From assembly GCA_018830205.1 (NCBI GenBank), contig JAHJSX010000178.1:1-9256 (forward strand): a stretch of 9,256 nt of DNA. Direction: 5' to 3'. The position numbers were made by a program, and so were the translations under genes. The notes beneath the pieces are model-generated. The model saw only the letters and a list, made by a program, of their open reading frames with translations. It ran no database searches and was not told the origin of the DNA. Numbering within the stretch: position 1 is the stretch's first letter; each line of letters opens with the position of its first letter. The DNA comes from an archaeon. GTDB lineage: Archaea > Hydrothermarchaeota > Hydrothermarchaeia > Hydrothermarchaeales > Hydrothermarchaeaceae. This document shows, piece by piece, positions 1-4,620 of the stretch.

Positions 1-1
1 A

Positions 2-43
2 CTTGCTGAACTTCTAACAAAACATAAGGATGCGTTAGAATGA
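2..43 (+). CDS. 3' end of an upstream gene (partial)
   Basis: An open frame enters from the left edge and reads LAELLTKHKDALE before TGA at 41-43. Only 13 residues are visible, so no family can be assigned. Its stop overlaps the ATG at 40 of the next small ORF as ATGA, which is typical of translationally coupled genes and is the main reason to believe this frame is real. The composition is AT-rich like the rest of the left half. It could be a chance open frame. Confidence 0.35.
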   Translation, partial: LAELLTKHKDALE

Positions 44-201
44 ACTTTCCAGTGGTTCCAAAGGAAGTGCAGTGGAAACCAATACCAAACAAAGGGGGAG
101 AAAAATTCTATGGGGAGCAAAGGTGGGGTATATCACAACACTTTAATAGTGATTTTCTACTTAAAATAAATTCCAGAGGTGTGATAGAAAATGACTTGTG
201 A
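40..201 (+). CDS. small hypothetical protein, 53 aa
   Basis: This ORF begins at an ATG that overlaps the preceding stop (ATGA, 40-43) and ends with TGA at 199-201, eleven bases inside the next gene. An AAGGA at 26-30 lies at workable Shine-Dalgarno distance from the ATG. The product is hydrophilic with several Trp, Pro and Lys residues (starting MNFPVVPKEVQWKPIPNKGG). It has no transmembrane segment or cysteine motif, and I do not recognise the family. The evidence for a real gene is positional: it exactly bridges two frames with short overlaps on both sides, as in compact viral or plasmid operons. Without homologues it could still be spurious. Confidence 0.42.
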   Translation: MNFPVVPKEVQWKPIPNKGGEKFYGEQRWGISQHFNSDFLLKINSRGVIENDL

Positions 202-502
202 TTGTCCAGAATGTGGTAGCTATACATTTGATGTAAGTATAATGGATTTTGTTGGTAGATGTAGTAACTGTACATATGAAGAAGAAATTACAAAAGATAC
301 CTGGAATTTAAAATATGATGATGGTTATAAGATGTTTAGAGCTATGATGAAATATAATATTAAAAAAAGAGAGGCTCTAATAAAAAAATTCAAATTAGAT
401 AGACCAAACAGTGTGCATGCAAAATTCTTACTAACCCCGGATGTTGTCACTGTCTTACAAAAAGAAGCACCACAAACATTAAAACAAGTGTATAGAATAT
501 AA
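191..502 (+). CDS. small zinc-ribbon protein, 103 aa
   Basis: The N-terminal third is a treble-clef or zinc-ribbon motif: CPEC at residues 5-8 and CSNC at residues 24-27, with a short beta-hairpin-like spacer. This should bind one zinc ion. The remainder (about residues 35-103) is Lys-rich and probably helical, including KYNIKKREALIKKFKLD, and ends in QVYRI. I do not recognise a specific family; small proteins of this design are common in archaeal viruses and plasmids, where they often bind nucleic acid or other proteins. The ATG at 191 is preceded by AGAGGTG (174-180), a plausible Shine-Dalgarno. The gene overlaps the preceding small ORF by eleven bases. It converges on the deaminase locus with only eight bases between their ends. 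Function is unknown. Confidence 0.7.
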   Translation: MTCDCPECGSYTFDVSIMDFVGRCSNCTYEEEITKDTWNLKYDDGYKMFRAMMKYNIKKREALIKKFKLDRPNSVHAKFLLTPDVVTVLQKEAPQTLKQVYRI

Positions 503-510
503 ACCCCAAA

Positions 511-1026
511 TTATTCCTTCATTTCTTCCTCTTTATGTTCTCGCCATTTACTAAATATTCTAAAATATGCTCTTGCTCTTACACCTTCAAACATTGAAGA
601 TTTAATGCCTTTACTTGTAAGATTTTCTAAAGCTGTTGTATCTGTATAGGCTTCCCCATAAACAACCTTCGATATTCCAGAGTTACCTATTTTCACACCA
701 CATGTAGGGCATGGTGAAGCTGTTGTATAAAGAGTACAATCTTTTACATTATACTTAGCATCCATAAGAGCTCTTTCTTCGGCATGTAATGCCCTACAAC
801 GGCTTAATAATTTATCAGGTAGATAATATCGGTCTAAATCAAAATCACATGATGTACATTTAAATTCGTTATTAAAGTCAAATATTGTATTACACTTTGG
901 ACATTTTTGTTTATCATTTTTTAATTTATCAAAATAATCCCTTTTATCTATATCTCTTTGACAATCACCTGGTTCTTCTATACATTGTTTTAATGGTTCC
1001 ATGTTTTCATTACAACCCACTCCCAA
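511..1026 (-). CDS. deoxycytidylate deaminase domain (C-terminal half of the interrupted fusion)
   Basis: The frame carries the zinc-dependent cytidine/dCMP deaminase signature: LHAEE (fusion residues 327-331, His ligand and catalytic Glu) and SPCPTC (residues 351-356, two Cys ligands). Between the first hairpin and the HAE motif is an additional four-cysteine zinc ribbon, CPKC (289-292) and CTSC (304-307). The listed start is a TTG at 1024-1026, but open frame continues to 1062 and contains VGAVIVDKLGRV, the first core strand of the fold. No ATG or GTG lies between the upstream TAA and that strand, and no ribosome binding site is evident. Independent translation from the TTG would lack strand 1, and activity on its own is doubtful. 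It ends eight bases from the convergent zinc-ribbon gene. Confidence 0.68.
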   Translation of the reverse strand: MGVGCNENMEPLKQCIEEPGDCQRDIDKRDYFDKLKNDKQKCPKCNTIFDFNNEFKCTSCDFDLDRYYLPDKLLSRCRALHAEERALMDAKYNVKDCTLYTTASPCPTCGVKIGNSGISKVVYGEAYTDTTALENLTSKGIKSSMFEGVRARAYFRIFSKWREHKEEEMKE

Positions 1027-1062
1027 AACTCTTCCAAGTTTATCAACAATTACTGCTCCAAC

Positions 1063-1767
1063 TTACCTCTTAAAACATTGAGATTTCAAAGAAGCTGTAT
1101 ATGCTAGACTCATAAAATATTCAGGGTCTTTAGGAGGCCTTAAAATACCAGAAAGTAATTCAATATGTTTAACCATCTTTTCTGATAATTTTTTAATTTG
1201 AAGTTTTTTGTCTGAAATGTGGTCATCGTTTTTGATTGTTATATCTGATTCATCTACACATTTTTGAACTTGTTGACCGTGTTCAAATCCCTCTTCGTTT
1301 CTATCCCTTTCGTCATCTTTTATAAATTCCTCTTCACCTAATCCAAATGGAGCATATTGTTTCGGATTTACTCTTGGCCATCTAAGTGGTCTGGGACATT
1401 CTACACCAATTAAATAAAAGTTATCTGGGTAATTCTCCCTAAACACTCTTATTTCAGTCGTGTTTCGGATACTATCAATAACAAGATTTTTATTTTCATT
1501 TCCATCTTCTTTGATACTTTCTAATAATCTAATTGCTAAGACTCCATTTTCTTCATCTTTTCGTAGTTTATTTCCAATATCTTGAAGTTGCTCCCTCAAA
1601 GCTTCTTCATCCTTTTTTCCTGGATTTTCGTCTCTCCATATATCCCAAATTATATCAGAAAGTGAATATCCTTCAAAACCTTGGGTTTTTAATGCCTCCA
1701 TTAAAGTAGAACAACCACTTCCAAAAGAACCAGTTAACCCAATAATTATCCCTTTCTCTCCCGGCAT
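1063..1767 (-). CDS. P-loop nucleotide kinase-like domain protein (N-terminal half of the interrupted fusion)
   Basis: This 234-residue product runs from ATG at 1765-1767 to the TAA at 1063-1065. It opens with a beta strand and a P-loop, GIIIGLTGSFGSGCST (about residues 5-20), in the style of dephospho-CoA kinase and nucleoside monophosphate kinases. The usual Walker A lysine position (GxxxxGK[ST]) is cysteine here. LSDIIWDIWRDEN follows at the position where such kinases show a GF-x-x-x-[SD] motif. A second strand, KNLVIDSIRNTTEIRVFR (around residue 93), matches the 'VIDSIRNPxE' segment of related proteins, and a lid-like charged region (KDDERDRNEEGFEHGQQV) follows. The C-terminal 20 residues already belong to the deaminase fold, so termination here would leave a truncated protein. 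A TATA element at 1791-1800 suggests leaderless transcription. Confidence 0.72.
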   Translation of the reverse strand: MPGEKGIIIGLTGSFGSGCSTLMEALKTQGFEGYSLSDIIWDIWRDENPGKKDEEALREQLQDIGNKLRKDEENGVLAIRLLESIKEDGNENKNLVIDSIRNTTEIRVFRENYPDNFYLIGVECPRPLRWPRVNPKQYAPFGLGEEEFIKDDERDRNEEGFEHGQQVQKCVDESDITIKNDDHISDKKLQIKKLSEKMVKHIELLSGILRPPKDPEYFMSLAYTASLKSQCFKR

Positions 1768-1790
1768 GTACTATATAAGCAAAATATATG

Positions 1791-1800
1791 GTATATAATA
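1791..1800 (-). promoter_or_regulatory. TATA box for the kinase-deaminase gene
   Basis: On the minus strand the sequence reads CCAAAAG followed by TATTATATAC. This fits a purine-containing BRE and an archaeal TATA box centred about 28 nt in front of the ATG at 1767. No Shine-Dalgarno precedes that ATG, so a leaderless mRNA is expected. AT-rich surroundings, with further TATA-like matches at 1772-1789, lower the certainty. Confidence 0.42.
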
Positions 1801-1821
1801 CTTTTGGACTGTGCCCCATTC

Positions 1822-1834
1822 ATTCCACTGGAAT
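1822..1834. promoter_or_regulatory. perfect 6-bp palindrome, candidate operator
   Basis: ATTCCA-C-TGGAAT is a perfect inverted repeat with a one-base centre. It lies about 22 bp upstream of the putative TATA box of the kinase-deaminase gene, in the 109-bp gap behind the small membrane protein gene. The position suits a regulator binding site, but short palindromes also occur by chance. Confidence 0.25.
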
Positions 1835-1849
1835 AGTTATATTTTATCT

Positions 1850-1874
1850 AAAAAGGGTTAAATTGGGCTTTTTT
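1850..1874 (-). terminator. weak A/T hairpin with U-tract after the small membrane protein gene
   Basis: About 3 nt past the TAG of the minus-strand membrane protein gene begins an A6 tract, followed on the minus strand by CTTTTT at 1855-1850. The arms AAAAAG and CTTTTT can pair across a 12-nt loop. On the minus strand the trailing T5 is the type of U-tract at which archaeal RNA polymerase terminates. The stem is only A-U/G-C weak, so the U-tract is the main signal. Confidence 0.3.
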
Positions 1875-1876
1875 GT

Positions 1877-2131
1877 CTAACTTTTTGAAAAGACATCCAG
1901 AATCTTTTTTGTCATCTCTTTTCCAAGAACGAAATATGATAAAATGGTGAAAATTACAAACTCTGAATAACCACTCATCATAATAGTTGTCTCTGGAGTT
2001 TTAATCGTTGTACTGGCACCACCGACTGGTAATCCCCCCCAAAGAACCTCAACTAATATAGTAAGAATTAATCCGATGAACCCCGCAATGACGATTTTTC
2101 CCTTATTTATAGGCGTTTTACTTGTTGCCAT
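1877..2131 (-). CDS. small membrane protein with two TM segments, 84 aa
   Basis: This short protein has a Lys-rich N-terminus (MATSKTPINKGK). A hydrophobic segment follows at about residues 13-33 (IVIAGFIGLILTILVEVLWG), then a Gly/Thr-rich loop and a second segment at about residues 57-70 (EFVIFTILSYFVLG), with a Lys-containing tail (KEMTKKILDVFSKS). Two membrane passes with both ends cytoplasmic are likely from the positive charges. I do not recognise the family. It is on the same strand as, and 109 bp upstream of, the kinase-deaminase locus, but each gene appears to have its own TATA element and a possible terminator lies between them. Holin-like or viral membrane roles are possible but nothing in the sequence demonstrates them. 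Confidence 0.62.
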   Translation of the reverse strand: MATSKTPINKGKIVIAGFIGLILTILVEVLWGGLPVGGASTTIKTPETTIMMSGYSEFVIFTILSYFVLGKEMTKKILDVFSKS

Positions 2132-2153
2132 AATATAATAGACTTTTCTCTTT

Positions 2154-2172
2154 GTAATATAACTTATATTTT
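2154..2172 (-). promoter_or_regulatory. TATA region of the small membrane protein gene
   Basis: The minus strand reads AAAATATAAG then TTATATTA. The second element is centred about 27 nt in front of the ATG at 2131, and the first about 36 nt. Either could direct a leaderless or very short-leader transcript. No good Shine-Dalgarno is present before the ATG. Confidence 0.35.
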
Positions 2173-2179
2173 TCTATTA

Positions 2180-2205
2180 ATCAACCTAGTCATCAACCTT
2201 GAGTC
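2180..2205 (+). repeat. imperfect tandem repeat ATCAACCT(TG)AGTC
   Basis: ATCAACCTAGTC (2180-2191) is followed directly by ATCAACCTTGAGTC (2192-2205), identical except for a two-base insertion. A third TCAACC lies at 2226-2231. The cluster is between two divergent promoters, so it may be a binding site for a regulator such as the adjacent HTH protein. It could also be a small scar of insertion. Confidence 0.4.
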
Positions 2206-2262
2206 ACCACCACGATTTTGAGAAGTCAACCGAAGAATCACCAGAACAATTGACCGCAACAC

Positions 2263-2270
2263 TAATATAT
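2263..2270 (+). promoter_or_regulatory. TATA box of the HTH gene
   Basis: TAATATAT is centred about 27 nt before the ATG at 2294, and no Shine-Dalgarno lies in between. The spacing predicts transcription starting at or within a few bases of the ATG, giving a leaderless mRNA. Confidence 0.5.
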
Positions 2271-2293
2271 GCACGAATTGGAAATTTTCGGAC

Positions 2294-2782
2294 ATGCACT
2301 ATTCAAACTACATCTCGGCCCGCGAGGCCGGCGTCTGCATAAAGGAAGGGGTGAAGTGCATAACTGCCACGCCAACGGCGCTGAAACAGACGCATAAGGG
2401 CACACTTGACCTGCTATTGAAAAACGGGATTGAAATTAAAAGGCAAAAGAGCAAAGGCAGGCCCCGGAAGCTTGCCCAAGCCGACATAAAAAAGCTGGTA
2501 GCAATCAGGCATTCCGGCACAAGCTTTTACAAAATATCAAGTCTTATGCACATCCCAAAGAGCACGGCATTTGACTACTGCAAAAGGTACAAGGGGGCCG
2601 TGCCCAAGGAGCGCGAGATACGCGACGTTTCACTTGAGGAGTCCCACAGGATATTTGGCGAGCTTTTGAAGCGCGACCTGGACACGGAGGTAAACGACCT
2701 TGCAAGAAAGGGCAAGGCGAGCGACAATCTCGAGGAAATCGAGGAAATCCTGCGCGAGATAGAAATCATTTTATATTGTTAA
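2294..2782 (+). CDS. HTH protein with a Hin-like DNA-binding domain, 162 aa
   Basis: The centre of the protein (about residues 54-98) reads KGRPRKLAQADIKKLVAIRH followed by SGTSFYKISSLMHIPKSTAFDYCKRY. This matches the C-terminal DNA-binding domain of serine recombinases such as Hin: a GRPR arm that enters the minor groove, then a three-helix HTH with the recognition helix around PKSTAFDYCKRY. No recombinase catalytic domain is present. The N-terminal 50 residues are unrecognised, and the C-terminal part (about 110-160) is charged and likely coiled coil (NLEEIEEILREIEI), which could support dimerisation. It is probably a transcription regulator, though I cannot name a target. Composition matches the housekeeping genes to the right rather than the AT-rich genes to the left. 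The next gene's promoter lies inside its last codons. Confidence 0.75.
   Translation: MHYSNYISAREAGVCIKEGVKCITATPTALKQTHKGTLDLLLKNGIEIKRQKSKGRPRKLAQADIKKLVAIRHSGTSFYKISSLMHIPKSTAFDYCKRYKGAVPKEREIRDVSLEESHRIFGELLKRDLDTEVNDLARKGKASDNLEEIEEILREIEIILYC
2769..2777 (+). promoter_or_regulatory. TATA box of the secG-hemD-srp19 operon
   Basis: TTTTATATT lies within the last codons of the HTH gene, centred about 26 nt before the ATG at 2799. The distance predicts a leaderless mRNA for secG, and there is no Shine-Dalgarno before that ATG. A second AT-rich run, TAATATATAT (2780-2789), is too close to the start to serve. Confidence 0.5.
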
Positions 2783-2798
2783 TATATATCAATGGGGC

Positions 2799-2966
2799 AT
2801 GGTAAAGCGGAAAAGGCAAAAGAGCAGCATGCCCTCATCGGGCGCGGGCCTTGTCCGGTACATGGAGGAGGAGGGCCTCGGCATGAAGTTTCGGCCCGAG
2901 CACATACTTTATGCCATCGGGGGGCTGATATTAATTGAAATCTTACTCAAAGCCGGATTTATATGA
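2799..2966 (+). CDS. secG: protein translocase subunit Sec61-beta / SecG, 55 aa
   Basis: This short gene encodes the non-essential beta subunit of the archaeal SecYE-beta translocon in the cytoplasmic membrane. The product begins with a basic tail (MVKRKRQKSS), followed by the family motif MPSSGAGLVRYMEEEGLGMK (residues 11-30) and FRPEHILYAI. A single C-terminal transmembrane helix (about residues 36-52, HILYAIGGLILIEILLK) makes it a tail-anchored protein. Length and layout match archaeal Sec61-beta of about 50-60 residues. An alternative ATG at 2792 is in another frame. The TGA at 2964-2966 overlaps the hemD ATG as ATGA, so the two are translationally coupled. It shares the operon with SRP19, another part of the protein-targeting pathway. 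Confidence 0.93.
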   Translation: MVKRKRQKSSMPSSGAGLVRYMEEEGLGMKFRPEHILYAIGGLILIEILLKAGFI

Positions 2967-3685
2967 TTGCAGTAACAAGACCGCTTGAGCGGTCAAGGGA
3001 GACAAAAGAGCAAATCGAGGGGCGGGGCCACAAAGCAATGATTGTACCTGCGGTGTCAATCGTTCCCCTCCTGCGTGAGGAAATCGCAAAAAAGGTGGGT
3101 GATCTCTCTCTTTACGACTGGCTCGTACTTTCAAGCGCCTCCGGCGCTGAGGTCATGCACAGGTATTTTGGGAGTGAGCTCAAGAACCTTAAAATTGCGG
3201 TGATAGGGCCAAAGACCGCCAGTTTTCTAAAGGACAAGGGGATAAACGTCGAAATCATACCAAAAGAGTACAAGGCAGAGAACCTCGCATCCGAGATGAT
3301 AAATGCCGGCGTCGATGGCCTGAAGATTCTCGTTGCACGCGCAGACATAGGCAGGGAGGTCCTGGTCAAAGAACTCCAAAAACATGCCGATGTCAAAGAG
3401 GTCACGATTTACCGCACAATAATGCCCTGCGACAAAACACCCATGCGGGAAATGCTGCAGGCCCTCGAAAAGGGCACACTCACGGCAGTGATTTTCACAA
3501 GCTCCCAGAACGTAAGGAACCTGTTTGCGTCCCTTGATAAAGAGAGGCTTATTGATGGCCTCAAAAAGACAAAGGTATGCGCAATCGGGCCTATTACCGC
3601 CAGGACCCTCGAGGAGCACGGGGCTCGCGTGGACGTCATGCCGCAAGAGTACACCGTGGAGGCATGCCTGGAGGCCATTTCATGA
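2963..3685 (+). CDS. hemD: uroporphyrinogen-III synthase
   Basis: HemD closes linear hydroxymethylbilane into uroporphyrinogen III, with inversion of ring D, in the cytoplasm; the product feeds siroheme, cobalamin, F430 or heme. The 240-residue protein has the usual length. The start IAVTRPLERS, the segment FTSSQNVRNLF (residues 178-188) and AIGPITARTLEEHG (207-220) are the recognisable HemD signatures. The two lobes echo each other: LVLSSASGAEVMHRYF and AVIGPKTASFLKDKG (about 54-93) correspond to AVIFTSSQNVRNLF and CAIGPITARTLEEHG (about 175-220), followed by IIPKEYKAENL and VMPQEYTVEACL. HemD conservation is low in general, but this set is convincing. The gene is coupled by ATGA overlaps to secG upstream and srp19 downstream. 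No other tetrapyrrole gene is in the window. Confidence 0.9.
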   Translation: MIAVTRPLERSRETKEQIEGRGHKAMIVPAVSIVPLLREEIAKKVGDLSLYDWLVLSSASGAEVMHRYFGSELKNLKIAVIGPKTASFLKDKGINVEIIPKEYKAENLASEMINAGVDGLKILVARADIGREVLVKELQKHADVKEVTIYRTIMPCDKTPMREMLQALEKGTLTAVIFTSSQNVRNLFASLDKERLIDGLKKTKVCAIGPITARTLEEHGARVDVMPQEYTVEACLEAIS

Positions 3686-3957
3686 CTACGGTCGTCGTAT
3701 GGCCCGCATACATAGACGCCGAGAAGTCAAAGGCAGAAGGCCGCAAGATTCCGAAAAAACTGGCGCCGGCGTCTCCGACCCTCAAGGAAATCGAAGCCGC
3801 CGCAAAGGACCTTGGCTATCATATCAAAACCGAGCATGATAAGGCATACCCAAAGGCATGGTGGGAGAAATCTGGCCGCATCACACTGGAGAAGAAAAAG
3901 GCGAAAACACTCATTTTGAAGGAACTCGCAAAAGAGATAAAGAAGAAACGAGATTAG
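3682..3957 (+). CDS. srp19: signal recognition particle subunit SRP19
   Basis: SRP19 binds the tips of helices 6 and 8 of 7S RNA and prepares the particle for SRP54 binding, so it acts in co-translational targeting of membrane proteins. The 91-residue product has the full family pattern: VVVWPAYIDAEKSKAEGRKI (residues 4-23), PKKLAPASPTLKEI, LGYHIKTEHDKAYPKAWWEK (44-63), SGRITLEKKK, and a Lys-rich C-terminus. The ATG at 3682 is chosen because it overlaps the hemD stop (ATGA) and begins the conserved strand; upstream in-frame codons lie inside hemD and give an Arg-rich sequence with no homology expected. A 66-bp gap with a new TATA box follows, so this is probably the last gene of the secG transcript. 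Confidence 0.95.
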   Translation: MTTVVVWPAYIDAEKSKAEGRKIPKKLAPASPTLKEIEAAAKDLGYHIKTEHDKAYPKAWWEKSGRITLEKKKAKTLILKELAKEIKKKRD

Positions 3958-3989
3958 AACCTCCCCGTCCCGGTATGTGTGCCGCAAGG

Positions 3990-3996
3990 TATAAAA
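3990..3996 (+). promoter_or_regulatory. TATA box upstream of the unrecognised 198-aa gene
   Basis: TATAAAA preceded by GCAAGG (a plausible BRE) is centred about 31 nt before the ATG at 4024. This predicts a leader of only a few bases. It also supports the start at 4024 over a GTG at 3979, which lies upstream of the TATA element. Confidence 0.55.
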
Positions 3997-4023
3997 CAGC
4001 GCGGCCAACCAGTTTTAGCCAGT

Positions 4024-4620
4024 ATGAAGCTTACAGAAATCACAAAAAGACTCATGGCAGAGACCATTGGAGTCGGTGAGAAACTGAATGACAAGGAGGT
4101 GGACGTCAGGGAGTTTGAAAATCTGTCCCCATGGTTTACAAGCTATGGAGTTATCACAATTTTAAACAGCCCCCGGTGGGTCCAGAACCCTGGTTTTTGG
4201 GCCGAGTCGTACATGGCATTCGAGGAGGGAAATAACATAGTTTACGGCGTGAAGGGGATGCTGCCGACAGAGGAAGACAGGAACATAATCGTCATTGGAG
4301 GCAAGATAAAGGCTGGTTCAAGCGACCCGCTTTTATCGCTTGAAGAGACCGACCAGCGGCTTGTAATCCTCGCCTATCTTTTTGAGAAAATCAGGGAGAA
4401 GTCAAAAGAGGAGGCAGAGCTTTTCTTGAGGTATGCAAGGGTTGTTCCATACATAGGCATTGTGGGCATGCTCAGGTTTGAGCCAGTGTTTTTGAAAATG
4501 ACAAAGGAAGAGCAAAAGAAGTTTCTAAAAGTCCTGAAAGACGAATCAAAAAACATACCGGTCCTGCGGGAGACCGTGAACATCCTTGACTCAAGCGATA
4601 TCGATGTAAGCTATGCGTAA
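4024..4620 (+). CDS. unrecognised conserved-looking protein, 198 aa
   Basis: I do not recognise this family. The protein is soluble-looking and mixed alpha/beta. The N-terminal part has MKLTEITKRLMAETIGVGEK, then a Trp- and aromatic-rich stretch, LSPWFTSYGVITILNSPRWV and QNPGFWAESYMAFEEG (about residues 34-69). A beta-rich piece follows (NIVYGVKGML, NIIVIGGKIKAG). The C-terminal half is helical and charged, including LVILAYLFEKIREKSKEEAE, a small hydrophobic patch VVPYIGIVGMLRFE (140-153), and KMTKEEQKKFLKVLKDESK. No cysteine or metal motif and no signal peptide are present. The start at 4024 is preferred because of the TATA box at 3990-3996; the frame is open upstream. Its stop overlaps the start of the PHP gene, suggesting co-translation with a metal-dependent hydrolase. 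Confidence 0.75.
   Translation: MKLTEITKRLMAETIGVGEKLNDKEVDVREFENLSPWFTSYGVITILNSPRWVQNPGFWAESYMAFEEGNNIVYGVKGMLPTEEDRNIIVIGGKIKAGSSDPLLSLEETDQRLVILAYLFEKIREKSKEEAELFLRYARVVPYIGIVGMLRFEPVFLKMTKEEQKKFLKVLKDESKNIPVLRETVNILDSSDIDVSYA

Larger units (their letters stand above)
511..1767 (-). pseudogene. kinase-deaminase fusion (DcdV/AvcD-like antiphage dCTP/dCMP deaminase) broken by an in-frame TAA
   Basis: Read as one frame of 419 codons, this locus encodes an N-terminal P-loop kinase-like domain (about residues 1-215) and a C-terminal deoxycytidylate deaminase domain (about residues 220-418). The only interruption is TAA at codon 235 (1063-1065). Codons just before the stop read DPEYFMSLAYTASLKSQCFKR and those just after read VGAVIVDKLGRVLGVGCNEN; together they form the normal start of a dCMP deaminase fold (helix 1, then S-x-C-x-R-[QK]-VGAVIV). 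The missing residue is therefore expected to be Gln or Lys, each one base change from TAA. Known proteins of this architecture (DcdV, AvcD) deplete deoxycytidine nucleotides during phage infection. This example is shorter than those of about 530 residues. It may be a decayed gene, a sequencing or assembly error, or a readthrough product. The kinase-deaminase identity is strong; the defence role is inferred. Confidence 0.78.
2132..2293. other. divergent intergenic region at the composition boundary
   Basis: This 162-bp gap separates the leftward AT-rich genes from the rightward balanced-composition genes. It holds the promoter of the small membrane protein on the minus strand and the promoter of the HTH gene on the plus strand. 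Between them are short repeats containing TCAACC. No tRNA, integrase fragment or long repeat that would mark an attachment site is visible inside the window. Confidence 0.5.

Noticed and set aside
1063..1065. Genetic code reassignment of TAA
   Set aside because: TAA serves as the natural end of several clear genes in the same window (for example tfb at 6507-6509 and the PHP gene at 5270-5272), so the internal TAA needs a local explanation.
885..1073. 62-codon open frame on the + strand opposite the deaminase
   Set aside because: It is antisense to a recognisable deaminase domain, AT-rich low-complexity in translation, and has no supporting context.
2132..2293. tRNA-type attachment site at the composition boundary
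   Set aside because: No cloverleaf, no tRNA 3' end and no long direct repeat were found; only short repeats are present.
3227..3646. 139-codon open frame on the - strand opposite hemD
   Set aside because: The + strand frame has clear HemD motifs and operon overlaps; the antisense product shows no motif.
3577..3681. In-frame upstream extension of srp19
   Set aside because: The extra 35 residues are Arg-rich translation of hemD coding sequence; the ATG at 3682 overlaps the hemD stop and begins the conserved SRP19 domain.
3979..4023. GTG start at 3979 for the unrecognised protein
   Set aside because: The likely TATA box at 3990-3996 would lie inside the coding region; the ATG at 4024 is at the proper distance from it.
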